Origin: Ekhidna sp.
Lineage (GTDB): Bacteria; Bacteroidota; Bacteroidia; Cytophagales; Cyclobacteriaceae
Reading direction: 5' to 3'
Assembly (NCBI GenBank): GCA_028821635.1
Contig: JAPPDO010000445.1
Location: 1-9,518 of the forward strand
DNA: 9,518 nucleotides
The position numbers and the translations under genes were made by a program. The notes below the pieces were generated by a model. That model was not told the DNA's origin, did not search any database, and worked only from the letters and a program-made list of their open reading frames with translations. Below, piece by piece: positions 1-6,621 of the stretch (positions within the stretch are counted from its first letter, which is position 1; each line of letters opens with the position of its first letter).

Positions 1-2
1 AC

Positions 3-353
3 GCCGACACCGATGAGGAAAACGGCAGCGTGACGGTAACTGTAGAAAATGGCAATGGCTACACGGTAGGTACTCCGAGTGAGGCGAGCGTGACTGTGAA
101 TGATAATGATGAGGAGGAGGAGGCTCCATTGGGGGCAAACGATGCGGAAGAGGTAGTCATCTTCCCCAACCCTTCGGGCCGCTACTTGGAGTTGCGATCT
201 TCGGTCGAGGGGACATTCCAACTACTGAGTTTAAGCGGTAAGTCCTTGCTGGAAGGCACCACCAACACAAGGGTGGACATCTTCTCATTGAAAAGCGGCT
301 TGTATCTGGTGCAACTGCCGGACGGGCGTTTGTTGAAGTTTGTGAGGGAGTAG
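3..353 (+). CDS. C-terminal end of a large secreted protein with type IX secretion sorting domain (5' partial)
   Basis: The frame is open from the window edge, so the true start lies outside. The 116 visible residues fall into three parts. The first is the end of a beta-strand-rich repeat (motif GTPSEASVTVNDND), typical of the last strand of Calx-beta or cadherin-like modules. The second is a short acidic linker with four Glu in a row. The third, about residues 50-116, has the pattern of the Por secretion tail (TIGR04183-like): FPNPSG, then LLSLSGK, then a final LKSGLYLVQL strand and a basic end. Such tails direct proteins through the type IX machinery of Bacteroidota to the outside or the surface, after which the tail is removed. 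The rest of the protein, and so its function, is not visible; adhesin or enzyme are both possible. Base composition is richer in G+C than the following DNA. Confidence 0.88.
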   Translation, partial: ADTDEENGSVTVTVENGNGYTVGTPSEASVTVNDNDEEEEAPLGANDAEEVVIFPNPSGRYLELRSSVEGTFQLLSLSGKSLLEGTTNTRVDIFSLKSGLYLVQLPDGRLLKFVRE

Positions 354-380
354 GTAGAGAGAGTTTAGCATTTTTTGTGT

Positions 381-427
381 GCATCACTTTTTATTATAAA
401 TCCACTATATTGTGGCGATGCTTTTTT
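381..427 (+). terminator. Terminator-like hairpin after the secreted-protein gene
   Basis: GCATC (381-385) pairs with GATGC (417-421), and inside it CCAC (402-405) pairs with GTGG (412-415). A run of six T follows at 422-427. It lies 28 bases past the stop codon at 351-353, the right place for an intrinsic terminator. The internal loop between the two stems is long and AT-rich, which weakens the call. Confidence 0.45.
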
Positions 428-458
428 AAGATATTAAGAATCTTTCACCGTCTATCTA

Positions 459-713
459 TCATTTACATTTCTTCGAAAACACTCCTCCAATGTGGGTAAG
501 TATGCTGCCATAAGTACAGCGTTTGTGGTTGAAGAGATCCTCATATTCTCTGACTCTATTGCTTCTGCTTACAACTGCTTTCTTTTGCTGTGGAGTTGGC
601 TCACTCTTCCCTTTTTCGATAGCTACGAAAATGCTGCCTTTCGGGTCGGACCTTCCCAGCCGAACTAAAAGCCGATTCGACAAGCTCATCGGCCAAGCGT
701 TCCACGCCCGCAC
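459..713 (-). CDS. Doubtful 84-codon ORF in a GC-rich block
   Basis: This minus-strand ORF begins with GTG and codes for a basic protein, with the segment SDPKGSIFVAIEKGKSEPTP in the middle and KKCK at the end. I do not recognise it. A second minus-strand frame over the 5' part is also open for more than 30 codons, and the plus strand is open too (523-729), so openness alone proves little. The 5' part (about 640-713) is GC-rich with short inverted repeats, unlike the AT-rich DNA on both sides. It could be a real small gene, the remnant of a transferred gene, or a non-coding repeat whose frames happen to be open. There is no clear ribosome binding site. Confidence 0.2.
   Translation of the reverse strand: MRAWNAWPMSLSNRLLVRLGRSDPKGSIFVAIEKGKSEPTPQQKKAVVSRSNRVREYEDLFNHKRCTYGSILTHIGGVFSKKCK
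671..693. repeat. Small inverted repeat in the GC-rich block
   Basis: GCCGAT (671-676) and ATCGGC (688-693) are perfect inverted repeats around an 11-base loop. Just upstream GGTCGGACC is another near-perfect short palindrome. Such clustering of short stems could mark a structured repeat unit, but no family is recognised. Confidence 0.4.
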
Positions 714-734
714 AGTAAACTCAGCTTAAATCAA

Positions 735-1048
735 TTATTGCCAGGTAAACTGAATTCCAGGCATAACTTCAAATTTTCTATCCGAGATTGTAACAAAAAA
801 GGAAGTATCGTTCCCAGACACATAACTTTTGATTTCTGTTGCATCGTTAAAAGTGAGGTCTTTATCATTCATTTTCTTTATATAGACTTTTAAAATCAGT
901 ATCAATCACTGAATAGATGCCATCCACGTCAATTTGAATGGAAGGTTAATCTTTATCTAAGTTATTAATATCTTCTGTTTGACAGGAAACACTCCGACCT
1001 AAAAAAAACTGCCGTTATTCCAATAACTTTTAAACTTCTATCTTTTAT
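735..1048 (-). pseudogene. Eroded small lipoprotein gene
   Basis: Read on the minus strand, three frames join into one plausible lipoprotein of about 104 codons. An N-terminal stretch KDRSLKVIGITAVFF looks like a basic n-region plus hydrophobic core. After a run of eight T the frame shifts, and the next frame reads LGRSVSCQTEDINNLDKD, a good lipobox with Cys at 982-984. A TAA stop interrupts it, the frame then continues as PSIQIDVDGIYSVIDTD, and a second shift near 890-910 leads into ILKVYIKKMNDKDLTFNDAT and on to FEVMPGIQFTWQ and a TAA at 735-737. The expected start codon position reads ATA (1046-1048). Two frameshifts, one nonsense codon and a lost start suggest a decayed gene rather than sequencing error, though the T-run shift alone could be an error. 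The family is unrecognised. Confidence 0.5.
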
Positions 1049-1309
1049 AATTAATTTTAAATAGCCAAGTTAATAATTTAAAACTTGATATATTTTTAAA
1101 AATACAAATGAAAGGAGAGATTTTTTTATTTTTTTGGGGTAAGGTGGTGGTTTGTAGCCCCCTCATCTCATTAATTCTAAAATCAGCTAAATACTGTTCA
1201 AAACAGAATGAATTTCAGTGAACAAAAAGAACTCATTTTGCCCATCTAAAAAGAAAGCTCATATTGAGCTTACGTTATTTTATTTACTTTAACGGTTAAA
1301 AGTGAGACG
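1049..1309. other. AT-rich intergenic stretch before the 211-aa gene
   Basis: No gene is seen here. The stretch contains a 14-bp AT palindrome (1091-1104), two long T runs near 1120-1136, a GGGG/CCCC pair flanking 1136-1160, and the hairpin listed at 1255-1271. A further weak pair, CGTTA (1273-1277) with TAACG (1290-1294), precedes the next start codon. No clear TAnnTTTG promoter was found. Confidence 0.4.
1255..1271. promoter_or_regulatory. Tight 7-bp hairpin upstream of the 211-aa gene
   Basis: AAGCTCA (1255-1261) and TGAGCTT (1265-1271) form a perfect 7-bp stem with a 3-base loop. It sits 38 bases before the ATG at 1310. A-rich DNA precedes it, so on the minus strand it is followed by a T-rich run and could act as a terminator. 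On the plus strand it could be part of the leader. Its role is not determinable from sequence alone. Confidence 0.35.
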
Positions 1310-1945
1310 ATGAAGATTGCTCTTAATGAAATATGGAACTTCCTCAATCTGCCTGACACCAAAGAGAAGGATTGGAATTATGCACTTCAGGCCGGAGAGG
1401 CCGTGGTTGAACAAATCACAACTGAAACCATGCTTTCGCTGAAAAAAGATGAGAACTACGACACTGAACTCCTGCCTTCTATTTTTACTTTTCGTGAGAT
1501 TCTCTGGCAGCCTGATGTTTTTAATGAGGGTAGAATGATCCTGCCTTCACTTCGTATTCTTCAGGCTCATTGTGATGAGGCTACGGTTAAATTGGAAGAA
1601 GAGAGAGGGCAGTCAAACATGATTTATGCACATCTACTGAGAGGCTTGGGGAAATGCTCCGGAAAGGCAGTTGCCGATTTAGATAAAGACGAAGTAGATG
1701 TAAAAAAGGTTTTAGGAAGTTTTAGGATAGGTGCTTTCCCCATTGTCAAGTTTTTTGTCTACCACCCTATGAATCGTTGCGACTACTTCATGGAAGCCGT
1801 GAATCGACTCAACTATGCAGTAAAAATTATGCTTACTCAATTTTATAGCAGATACACGGAACTGAATGATCCGTGCTGGGTAGTCTCTTTCAAGAGAGCG
1901 AGTTCTACTCCTAAAAAATTGCTAAAAGAAGCTAAAGAGCAATAA
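1310..1945 (+). CDS. Hypothetical protein, 211 aa, probably soluble
   Basis: I do not recognise this protein. It starts with ATG and has no signal peptide and no convincing membrane segment, so it is probably cytoplasmic. Helix-forming charged stretches dominate the first 130 residues. A more hydrophobic patch follows (FRIGAFPIVKFFVYHP, residues 138-153), and the tail is basic (TPKKLLKEAKEQ). Cysteines at 88, 116, 157 and 189 are spread out and do not form a metal-binding motif. The gene lies 29 bases before the VTT-family membrane gene on the same strand, so it may belong to the same transcription unit that ends in hemH, but a promoter motif at its stop codon suggests the downstream pair can also be transcribed separately. 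Codon use looks like that of the neighbours, so it is probably a real gene. Confidence 0.75.
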   Translation: MKIALNEIWNFLNLPDTKEKDWNYALQAGEAVVEQITTETMLSLKKDENYDTELLPSIFTFREILWQPDVFNEGRMILPSLRILQAHCDEATVKLEEERGQSNMIYAHLLRGLGKCSGKAVADLDKDEVDVKKVLGSFRIGAFPIVKFFVYHPMNRCDYFMEAVNRLNYAVKIMLTQFYSRYTELNDPCWVVSFKRASSTPKKLLKEAKEQ

Positions 1946-1950
1946 TTTTG
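1919..1950 (+). promoter_or_regulatory. Putative Bacteroidota promoter for the VTT-hemH pair
   Basis: TAATTTTG at 1943-1950 fits the Bacteroidota -7 consensus TAnnTTTG exactly, with TTG at 1919-1921 as a possible -33 element 21 bases upstream. Transcription would start near 1957, about 18 bases before the ATG at 1975. The motif overlaps the stop codon of the preceding gene. AT-rich DNA makes chance matches common. Confidence 0.35.
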
Positions 1951-1974
1951 TAACTCCGATTTAGTACCCTTCGG

Positions 1975-2565
1975 ATGTCTGTAGAAATTCAAAAGCCTTT
2001 ACCCGACAGAAATAGATTCCTGATAGCCAACCTTTTAAAAGGGCTGCTGTGGCTAACAGTAATCGTCGCCGGTTACTTATACCTGAGGAAAAGCTATGAC
2101 TTTACACTGGAAAGTGTCCTTGGGCCGGTTTATAATCAACCAACGGTTGTTTATTTAATATTCCTTACTTCCGAAGTGATTTTTGGAATTATTCCTCCGG
2201 AATTTTTCATGATATGGTCTTTGAGAAGTGAAGTCCTTGCAACCTACATTAATAACATTATTGCACTTTCTACGATCTCCTACGTCGCCGGAATCATAGG
2301 ATTCGGAGTAGGAGTATATCTGAAAAATACGCAATTTTATGAGCAGATGAGAAAGCGTGTATTTGGAAAGTTTGAAAAACATTTGAATAACTACGGTGGC
2401 TTTCTAGTCATTGTGGCCGCATTAACGCCGCTTCCTTTTTCAGGAATCGCCATGCTGGTAGGCTCCGTTCGTTATTCGCTGAAAAAATATCTCTGGTTCT
2501 CCCTTTTTCGATTTGTACGGTTTGCGGTCTACGGTATCATCATTTGGGAGGCACATATTTTATGA
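1975..2565 (+). CDS. VTT/DedA-like (SNARE-associated family) integral membrane protein
   Basis: This 196-aa protein has about five hydrophobic segments (near residues 19-38, 57-80, 94-116, 141-165 and 173-192). The stretch GGFLVIVAALTPLPFSGIAM followed by LVGSVRYSLKKYLWFSLFRF has the layout of the VTT domain: a re-entrant loop with a Pro pair, a small-residue membrane segment, then an Arg-containing helix. DedA/YqaA-type proteins sit in the inner membrane and some members move lipids across it; the substrate here is unknown. The ATG at 1975 is the first in frame and gives a normal length for the short YqaA-like class. Its TGA stop overlaps the hemH start (ATGA), so the two are probably co-translated. 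A functional link to heme synthesis is possible but only inferred from this overlap. Confidence 0.8.
   Translation: MSVEIQKPLPDRNRFLIANLLKGLLWLTVIVAGYLYLRKSYDFTLESVLGPVYNQPTVVYLIFLTSEVIFGIIPPEFFMIWSLRSEVLATYINNIIALSTISYVAGIIGFGVGVYLKNTQFYEQMRKRVFGKFEKHLNNYGGFLVIVAALTPLPFSGIAMLVGSVRYSLKKYLWFSLFRFVRFAVYGIIIWEAHIL
2546..2551 (+). promoter_or_regulatory. Shine-Dalgarno site that fixes the hemH start
   Basis: GGGAGG lies 10 bases before the ATG at 2562. Strong Shine-Dalgarno sites are uncommon in Bacteroidota, so this one stands out. It supports ATG at 2562 over the in-frame TTG at 2544, which lies upstream of the site. Confidence 0.55.
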
Positions 2566-3572
2566 AAAAAAAAGGCATTTTACTGGTAAATCTCGGAACT
2601 CCGAATTCGACTAAAACCTCAGACGTAAGGAAGTATCTGCGTGAATTTCTCATGGACAAGCGTGTTGTGGATATTCCGTTTCTGTTCAGATGGATTTTAG
2701 TCAATGGGATCATTGCACCCTTTAGGGCACCAAAATCTGCCGAAGAGTATCGTAAGCTTTTTGATGACAGAGGGTCGCCGCTTAAATATTATACCGAAGA
2801 TATTACCGAACTCCTCCGTAAGAAACTGCCTGAAGAATACATTGTAAAATTTGCAATGCGATACCAGAGTCCTTCATTAGCATCTGTTCTGAAAGAATTT
2901 AAAGATCATAGAGTTGCGACGCTACACGTAATTCCTCTCTTTCCTCAATATGCCTCTGCAACTACGGGCTCTGTCATTGACAAGGTGATGGAGCTTATCA
3001 AAGGCTGGCAGGTAATCCCCGATATCAAGTTTACTGCTCAATTTTTGGAAGAGGAGTTGTTCATTGAAACTATCGTAGATCAAAGCAAAGTCCTGATGGA
3101 TAAGAACCAATATGACCATTATGTTTTCAGCTATCACGGCCTGCCGGAGAGGCAAATTCGGAAAGCATCGTATGGCAAATACTGTCAGTTAGGAAGATGT
3201 TGTGAGACGCTCAATGAACATAACCGCTACTGCTACCGAGCGCAATGTTTTGAAACAACTAGACTTGTAGCTGCCAAATTGCACATTCCGACAGAACAAT
3301 ATACCGTATGTTTTCAGTCAAGGCTTGGGAAAGACCCGTGGGTGAAGCCTTACACGGAGAATGTTTTAAAAGAACTGGCAGAGAAAGGAGTCAAAAAAGT
3401 ATTGGCCCTTTCTCCTGCTTTTGTTTCAGATTGCCTGGAAACTACCATAGAGGTAGGAGAAACCTATCAGGAGGAGTTTATACAAGCCGGAGGGGAGCGG
3501 TGGGACTTAGTTCCGAGCCTGAATAGAGAGGACAAGTGGGTGGAGTGCCTCAAGCAAATGGTTAGCGACTAA
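2562..3572 (+). CDS. hemH: Ferrochelatase
   Basis: HemH inserts ferrous iron into the porphyrin ring, the last or next-to-last step of heme synthesis, at the cytoplasmic face of the membrane. The 336-aa length is normal. Family marks are the N-terminal ILLVNLGTP, the GSPL loop, the catalytic histidine in FSYHGLPE (His192), and the conserved glutamate in SPAFVSDCLETTIE (Glu293) that lies opposite it in the active site. Five cysteines (208, 213, 214, 224, 229) cluster just after the catalytic His motif, in the segment from YGKYCQLGRCC to YRAQC; some bacterial ferrochelatases bind a [2Fe-2S] cluster through an internal Cys set, so this may be one. The start at 2562 is chosen because it overlaps the upstream stop as ATGA, has GGGAGG before it, and begins MKKKGILLVNLG. 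The stop overlaps that of the convergent gene. Confidence 0.97.
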   Translation: MKKKGILLVNLGTPNSTKTSDVRKYLREFLMDKRVVDIPFLFRWILVNGIIAPFRAPKSAEEYRKLFDDRGSPLKYYTEDITELLRKKLPEEYIVKFAMRYQSPSLASVLKEFKDHRVATLHVIPLFPQYASATTGSVIDKVMELIKGWQVIPDIKFTAQFLEEELFIETIVDQSKVLMDKNQYDHYVFSYHGLPERQIRKASYGKYCQLGRCCETLNEHNRYCYRAQCFETTRLVAAKLHIPTEQYTVCFQSRLGKDPWVKPYTENVLKELAEKGVKKVLALSPAFVSDCLETTIEVGETYQEEFIQAGGERWDLVPSLNREDKWVECLKQMVSD

Positions 3573-4015
3573 GTTTCAATCTTTTTGTTGGAAGTTTTTG
3601 AAAATTCGAGATGCTTTTTGTAGTTCTTGATGTTCACCCTGTTCCAGCGGATCACTATTACTAACGAGCATATAATCACGGCGATACTAAGTCCGAACAA
3701 CAAGCCGCCATCTCCGTTAATATTAAACCCCAACCTAGTAAAATGCAGAAAATTGGCTGCGCTAATGATGCTCAAAGTAATAATTGCACCAATAATATAC
3801 CATGAGCTAATGAGCAGGATAATCGCAGCCGTTTCGATTATAGCAATCATATATCTACCCCATGGCTCCCAGCCCATTTGAGTAAATATCCAGATGCTTT
3901 CTTCAGCTCCTAAGTATTTAAAAGGCAGTGTTTGACCAATAATAATGACTACAATTAGTCTTGGGATTAAGTGAATTAAATCTTTTTTAGTAAGCGTTTG
4001 TCCTAATGCTTTCAT
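3569..4015 (-). CDS. DoxX-like four-helix membrane protein
   Basis: This 148-aa protein has four hydrophobic segments (about residues 13-34, 53-70, 73-92 and 102-123) and a basic tail rich in Lys. The first half, PRLIVVIIIGQTLPFKYLGA then a helix starting MIAIIETAAIILLI, follows the DoxX layout: an Arg-initiated helix, a Gly-Ala-Glu loop, and an ETA motif at the start of the second helix. DoxX-like proteins are small inner-membrane proteins linked in some bacteria to redox or quinone processes; no function can be assigned here. It is the last gene of the glmM operon, 18 bases after the cysteine desulfurase gene. Its TAG stop (3569-3571) overlaps the TAA stop of hemH on the other strand, leaving no room for a terminator between them. 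Confidence 0.75.
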   Translation of the reverse strand: MKALGQTLTKKDLIHLIPRLIVVIIIGQTLPFKYLGAEESIWIFTQMGWEPWGRYMIAIIETAAIILLISSWYIIGAIITLSIISAANFLHFTRLGFNINGDGGLLFGLSIAVIICSLVIVIRWNRVNIKNYKKHLEFSKTSNKKIET

Positions 4016-4033
4016 TAATGAGCAGTTTGTAGG

Positions 4034-5158
4034 TTAGTACAAGCTCGCAAGCTTTTCAACCGCATAGTCAACTTCTTCTAAGGTATTGTATTTACTGAAA
4101 GAAAATCGGAGTGCTCCTCTATTTTGATCTCTATTTAACTCCTCCAAGACATGAGAACCAACAATTGAAGCACTGCTGCACGCACTCCCCCCGGACACCG
4201 AAACGCCCTCAATGTCAAGATTAAACAGCAACATATCGCTATCGTCTGAAGCCGGGAGGCATACATTGAGAACGGTGTACAAACTCTTCTCAGGATCATC
4301 TGAGACTCCGTTAAAACTAACTCCTTCTACTTTATCTCTTAATTTTTCAATCATTTGGGCTTTTAAAGATTCAATATGTTGCCTGTGGTTGTCCATTCCT
4401 GAATAAGAAATCTCCATCGCTTTAGCCAGACCAACGATTCCATGCACATTCTCAGTGCCGCCTCTCATATTCCTTTCCTGAGAGCCACCATAGATAAAGG
4501 GGTGTATTTTGTTATGGTGACTAACGTACAAGAAGCCAACTCCTTTTGGCCCATGAAATTTGTGTGCAGACCCGACGGCGAAATCAAGCTGAAGTTTCTT
4601 CATATCATGGACGTAATGAGCCATAGTCTGAACGGTATCTGAATGGAAAAGTGCCTCATATTCTTTGCAGAAATCTCCTACCTTTTCCAAACTCAGGAGG
4701 TTTCCGATCTCATTATTTCCGTGCATCAGAGACACAAGTGTATTCGGATTATTTTTGATTGATTCCTCTAAATGGTCGTAATCTATCAAACCATCATCAT
4801 CAAGGTTTACATAAGTGACCTTTATGCCTTTTTTCTCTAATATTTGTACGGTGTGAAGCACTGCATGGTGCTCAATTCTGGAGGTAATGATGTGTTGAAT
4901 ATTCTTTTCACTGACAGTGCACCGAATGGCCGTATTGTCTGCCTCTGTTCCTCCGGAGGTGAAGAAAATCTCCGCCGGAGCGGCGTTTAGAAGCTCTGCG
5001 ACTTTCTTTCTGGCTCTTTCGATAGCAGCCTTTACTTTCCTACCATGCGAATGAATGGAGGAGGGGTTTCCGTAATGATTGAGCAGGAATGGCTTCATTT
5101 CTTCAAATACCTGCTCGTCAATCGGGGTAGTAGCAGCATTATCGAAGTAGACGTTCAT
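4034..5158 (-). CDS. Cysteine desulfurase, NifS/IscS type (class V aminotransferase fold)
   Basis: The enzyme uses pyridoxal phosphate to take sulfur from cysteine, giving alanine and an enzyme-bound persulfide for Fe-S cluster assembly or tRNA thiolation. The 374-aa length fits the group. Marks in order are VYFDNAATTP at the N-terminus, the cofactor-binding SGGTEADN, the His pair in IEHHAVL (97-98), HGNNEIG, the cofactor-contacting Asp174 (HSDTVQ), the Schiff-base lysine in GSAHKFHGPKG (Lys200), GGSQERNMRGGTEN, and the persulfide cysteine in SGGSACSS (Cys327). The short active-site loop with SGGSACSS places it with NifS/IscS rather than SufS. No iscU, iscA or suf gene is adjacent, so its sulfur acceptor is not shown. 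It lies 10 bases downstream of glmM and 18 bases upstream of the DoxX-like gene, an evident operon. Confidence 0.93.
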   Translation of the reverse strand: MNVYFDNAATTPIDEQVFEEMKPFLLNHYGNPSSIHSHGRKVKAAIERARKKVAELLNAAPAEIFFTSGGTEADNTAIRCTVSEKNIQHIITSRIEHHAVLHTVQILEKKGIKVTYVNLDDDGLIDYDHLEESIKNNPNTLVSLMHGNNEIGNLLSLEKVGDFCKEYEALFHSDTVQTMAHYVHDMKKLQLDFAVGSAHKFHGPKGVGFLYVSHHNKIHPFIYGGSQERNMRGGTENVHGIVGLAKAMEISYSGMDNHRQHIESLKAQMIEKLRDKVEGVSFNGVSDDPEKSLYTVLNVCLPASDDSDMLLFNLDIEGVSVSGGSACSSASIVGSHVLEELNRDQNRGALRFSFSKYNTLEEVDYAVEKLASLY

Positions 5159-5168
5159 AATATTTCAG

Positions 5169-6551
5169 TTAATTTGAAATAATCTCTTTTATGTCCATAA
5201 GCAACTTTTGCGCTAAATGTTCTGCTGTATTCTGGCTTTGAGACTCGGTAAAGATACGAATTATTGGTTCTGTATTGGACTTTCTGAGTTGCATCCATTC
5301 ATTTTCAAACTCAACCTTCACACCGTCAATAGTGTTAATCGGATTCGCTTTATATTTTTCTTTAATGGACTCTAAAATTCCGTCCACATCAATGTCTGGA
5401 GTAAGTTCAATTTTATTTTTCGAGATGAAGTAATTAGGATAAGTAGCCCGCAGGATGGAGACACTTTTTCCAAACCTTGCCAGGTGAGATAAGAATAAAG
5501 CTACTGCGGCGAGCGCATCTCTTCCATAATGAAGTTCAGGAACAATAACACCGCCATTCCCTTCACCTCCTATGACAGCATTCGTCTCCTTCATCTTCGC
5601 TACCACGTGTATCTCTCCAACTGCTGAAGAATTGTACTCACATCCATACTTTTCGGTAATATCTCTGAGTGCCCTACTTGAGGATAGGTTAGATACAGTG
5701 TTGCCTTTTCTGCGTGACAAGACATAATCAGCAACTGCTACCAGTGTATACTCTTCTCCAAATACCTCACCATCTTCCATGACCAGTGCCAGCCTGTCCA
5801 CATCCGGATCTACGACGATACCTAAGTCATACTGTCCGTTTTTCAATTCGCCACTTATTTGCTGAAGATTTTCGGGAAGCGGCTCCGGATTGTGAGGAAA
5901 ACTGCCGTTAGGCTCGCAGAAGAGTGCCTTCACCTCAACACCAAGCTGTTGCAGGAGAGGGAGAATCGAAATCCCGCCTGTACTGTTTACTGCATCTAAA
6001 ACAACCCTGAAGTTCGCATTTTTAATAGCTTCTGTATCAACTAAATCATGCTTTAATATCTGGTCAATGTGATATTGTATGTATGAGTCATTTGTTTTAT
6101 ACGATCCAAATTTCTGAACAGGAACAAACTCAACGCTTCCATCTGCAAGTGCTAAAACCCTGTTGCCCCCCTCTTGTGAAATAAATTCTCCCCTCTCATT
6201 TAAAAACTTGAGTGCATTCCACCCTGCCGGATTGTGACTGGCAGTGAGGATGATGCCTCCTTGTGCTTTTTCAGCAGCAACGGCCATTGCCACAGTCGGT
6301 GTAGTGCTTAGGCCCAGACCCACCACATTAATACCCAGGTTGATCAATGTGTCTGTAACCAGGCGTGCGAAAGTTTCACCTGACGGACGAGCATCTCTTC
6401 CGATTACTACTTTTTTTGCTGATTTGTGATGTTCCCGAATCCAGGCACCATATCCTGCTACAAATTTTACTACATCAATGGGAGTCAGGTTCTCTCCTGC
6501 GTTGCCTCCGATGGTTCCTCGAAGACCTGAAGTTGATTTTATTAATGTCAA
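5169..6551 (-). CDS. glmM: Phosphoglucosamine mutase
   Basis: GlmM turns glucosamine-6-phosphate into glucosamine-1-phosphate, the step before UDP-GlcNAc for peptidoglycan and lipopolysaccharide. All four active-site elements of the alpha-D-phosphohexomutases are present: the phosphoserine loop TASHNP (Ser105), the metal loop DPDVDR (Asp248, 250, 252), the sugar loop GEGNGG (Glu330), and the phosphate loop RKSNTEP near the C-terminus. The metal loop has Pro where many families have Gly. No ATG is available; the start is taken as TTG at 6551, giving MTLIKSTSGLRGTIGG, the usual N-terminus of this group and 460 aa. An upstream TTG (6572) would add seven residues but coincides with the predicted transcription start. 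A related phosphomannomutase or phosphoglucomutase role cannot be fully excluded. First gene of the operon with the cysteine desulfurase and DoxX-like genes. Confidence 0.93.
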   Translation of the reverse strand: MTLIKSTSGLRGTIGGNAGENLTPIDVVKFVAGYGAWIREHHKSAKKVVIGRDARPSGETFARLVTDTLINLGINVVGLGLSTTPTVAMAVAAEKAQGGIILTASHNPAGWNALKFLNERGEFISQEGGNRVLALADGSVEFVPVQKFGSYKTNDSYIQYHIDQILKHDLVDTEAIKNANFRVVLDAVNSTGGISILPLLQQLGVEVKALFCEPNGSFPHNPEPLPENLQQISGELKNGQYDLGIVVDPDVDRLALVMEDGEVFGEEYTLVAVADYVLSRRKGNTVSNLSSSRALRDITEKYGCEYNSSAVGEIHVVAKMKETNAVIGGEGNGGVIVPELHYGRDALAAVALFLSHLARFGKSVSILRATYPNYFISKNKIELTPDIDVDGILESIKEKYKANPINTIDGVKVEFENEWMQLRKSNTEPIIRIFTESQSQNTAEHLAQKLLMDIKEIISN

Positions 6552-6576
6552 AACAAAATTTTTTATAAGCAATATG

Positions 6577-6584
6577 CAAACATA
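6577..6584 (-). promoter_or_regulatory. Putative -7 element of the glmM operon promoter
   Basis: On the minus strand this reads TATGTTTG, an exact match to TAnnTTTG. Transcription would begin near 6570, leaving a leader of about 19 bases before the TTG at 6551. No clear TTTG -33 box is found at 19-21 bases, only T-rich DNA. Confidence 0.4.
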
Positions 6585-6621
6585 GCAATCCGATCAAAAT
6601 AAAAAAAGATCAAATTTCGGC

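Noticed and set aside
157..387. Minus-strand ORF over the secretion-tail gene
   Set aside because: It is a shadow of the clear sorting-domain frame on the plus strand.
523..729. 68-codon plus-strand ORF
   Set aside because: It lies opposite the ambiguous minus-strand ORF, has no recognisable motif or ribosome binding site, and several frames are open here because the DNA is poor in stops.
1091..1104. 14-bp palindrome TATTTTTAAAAATA as an operator
   Set aside because: It is pure A/T in very AT-rich DNA and not placed at a clear promoter, so chance is enough to explain it.
2544..2561. TTG as the start of hemH
   Set aside because: The Shine-Dalgarno site GGGAGG lies downstream of it and directs ribosomes to ATG at 2562, which also gives the usual N-terminus.
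4212..4642. Plus-strand ORFs inside the cysteine desulfurase gene
   Set aside because: They are frame shadows; the minus-strand protein has all catalytic residues over this span.
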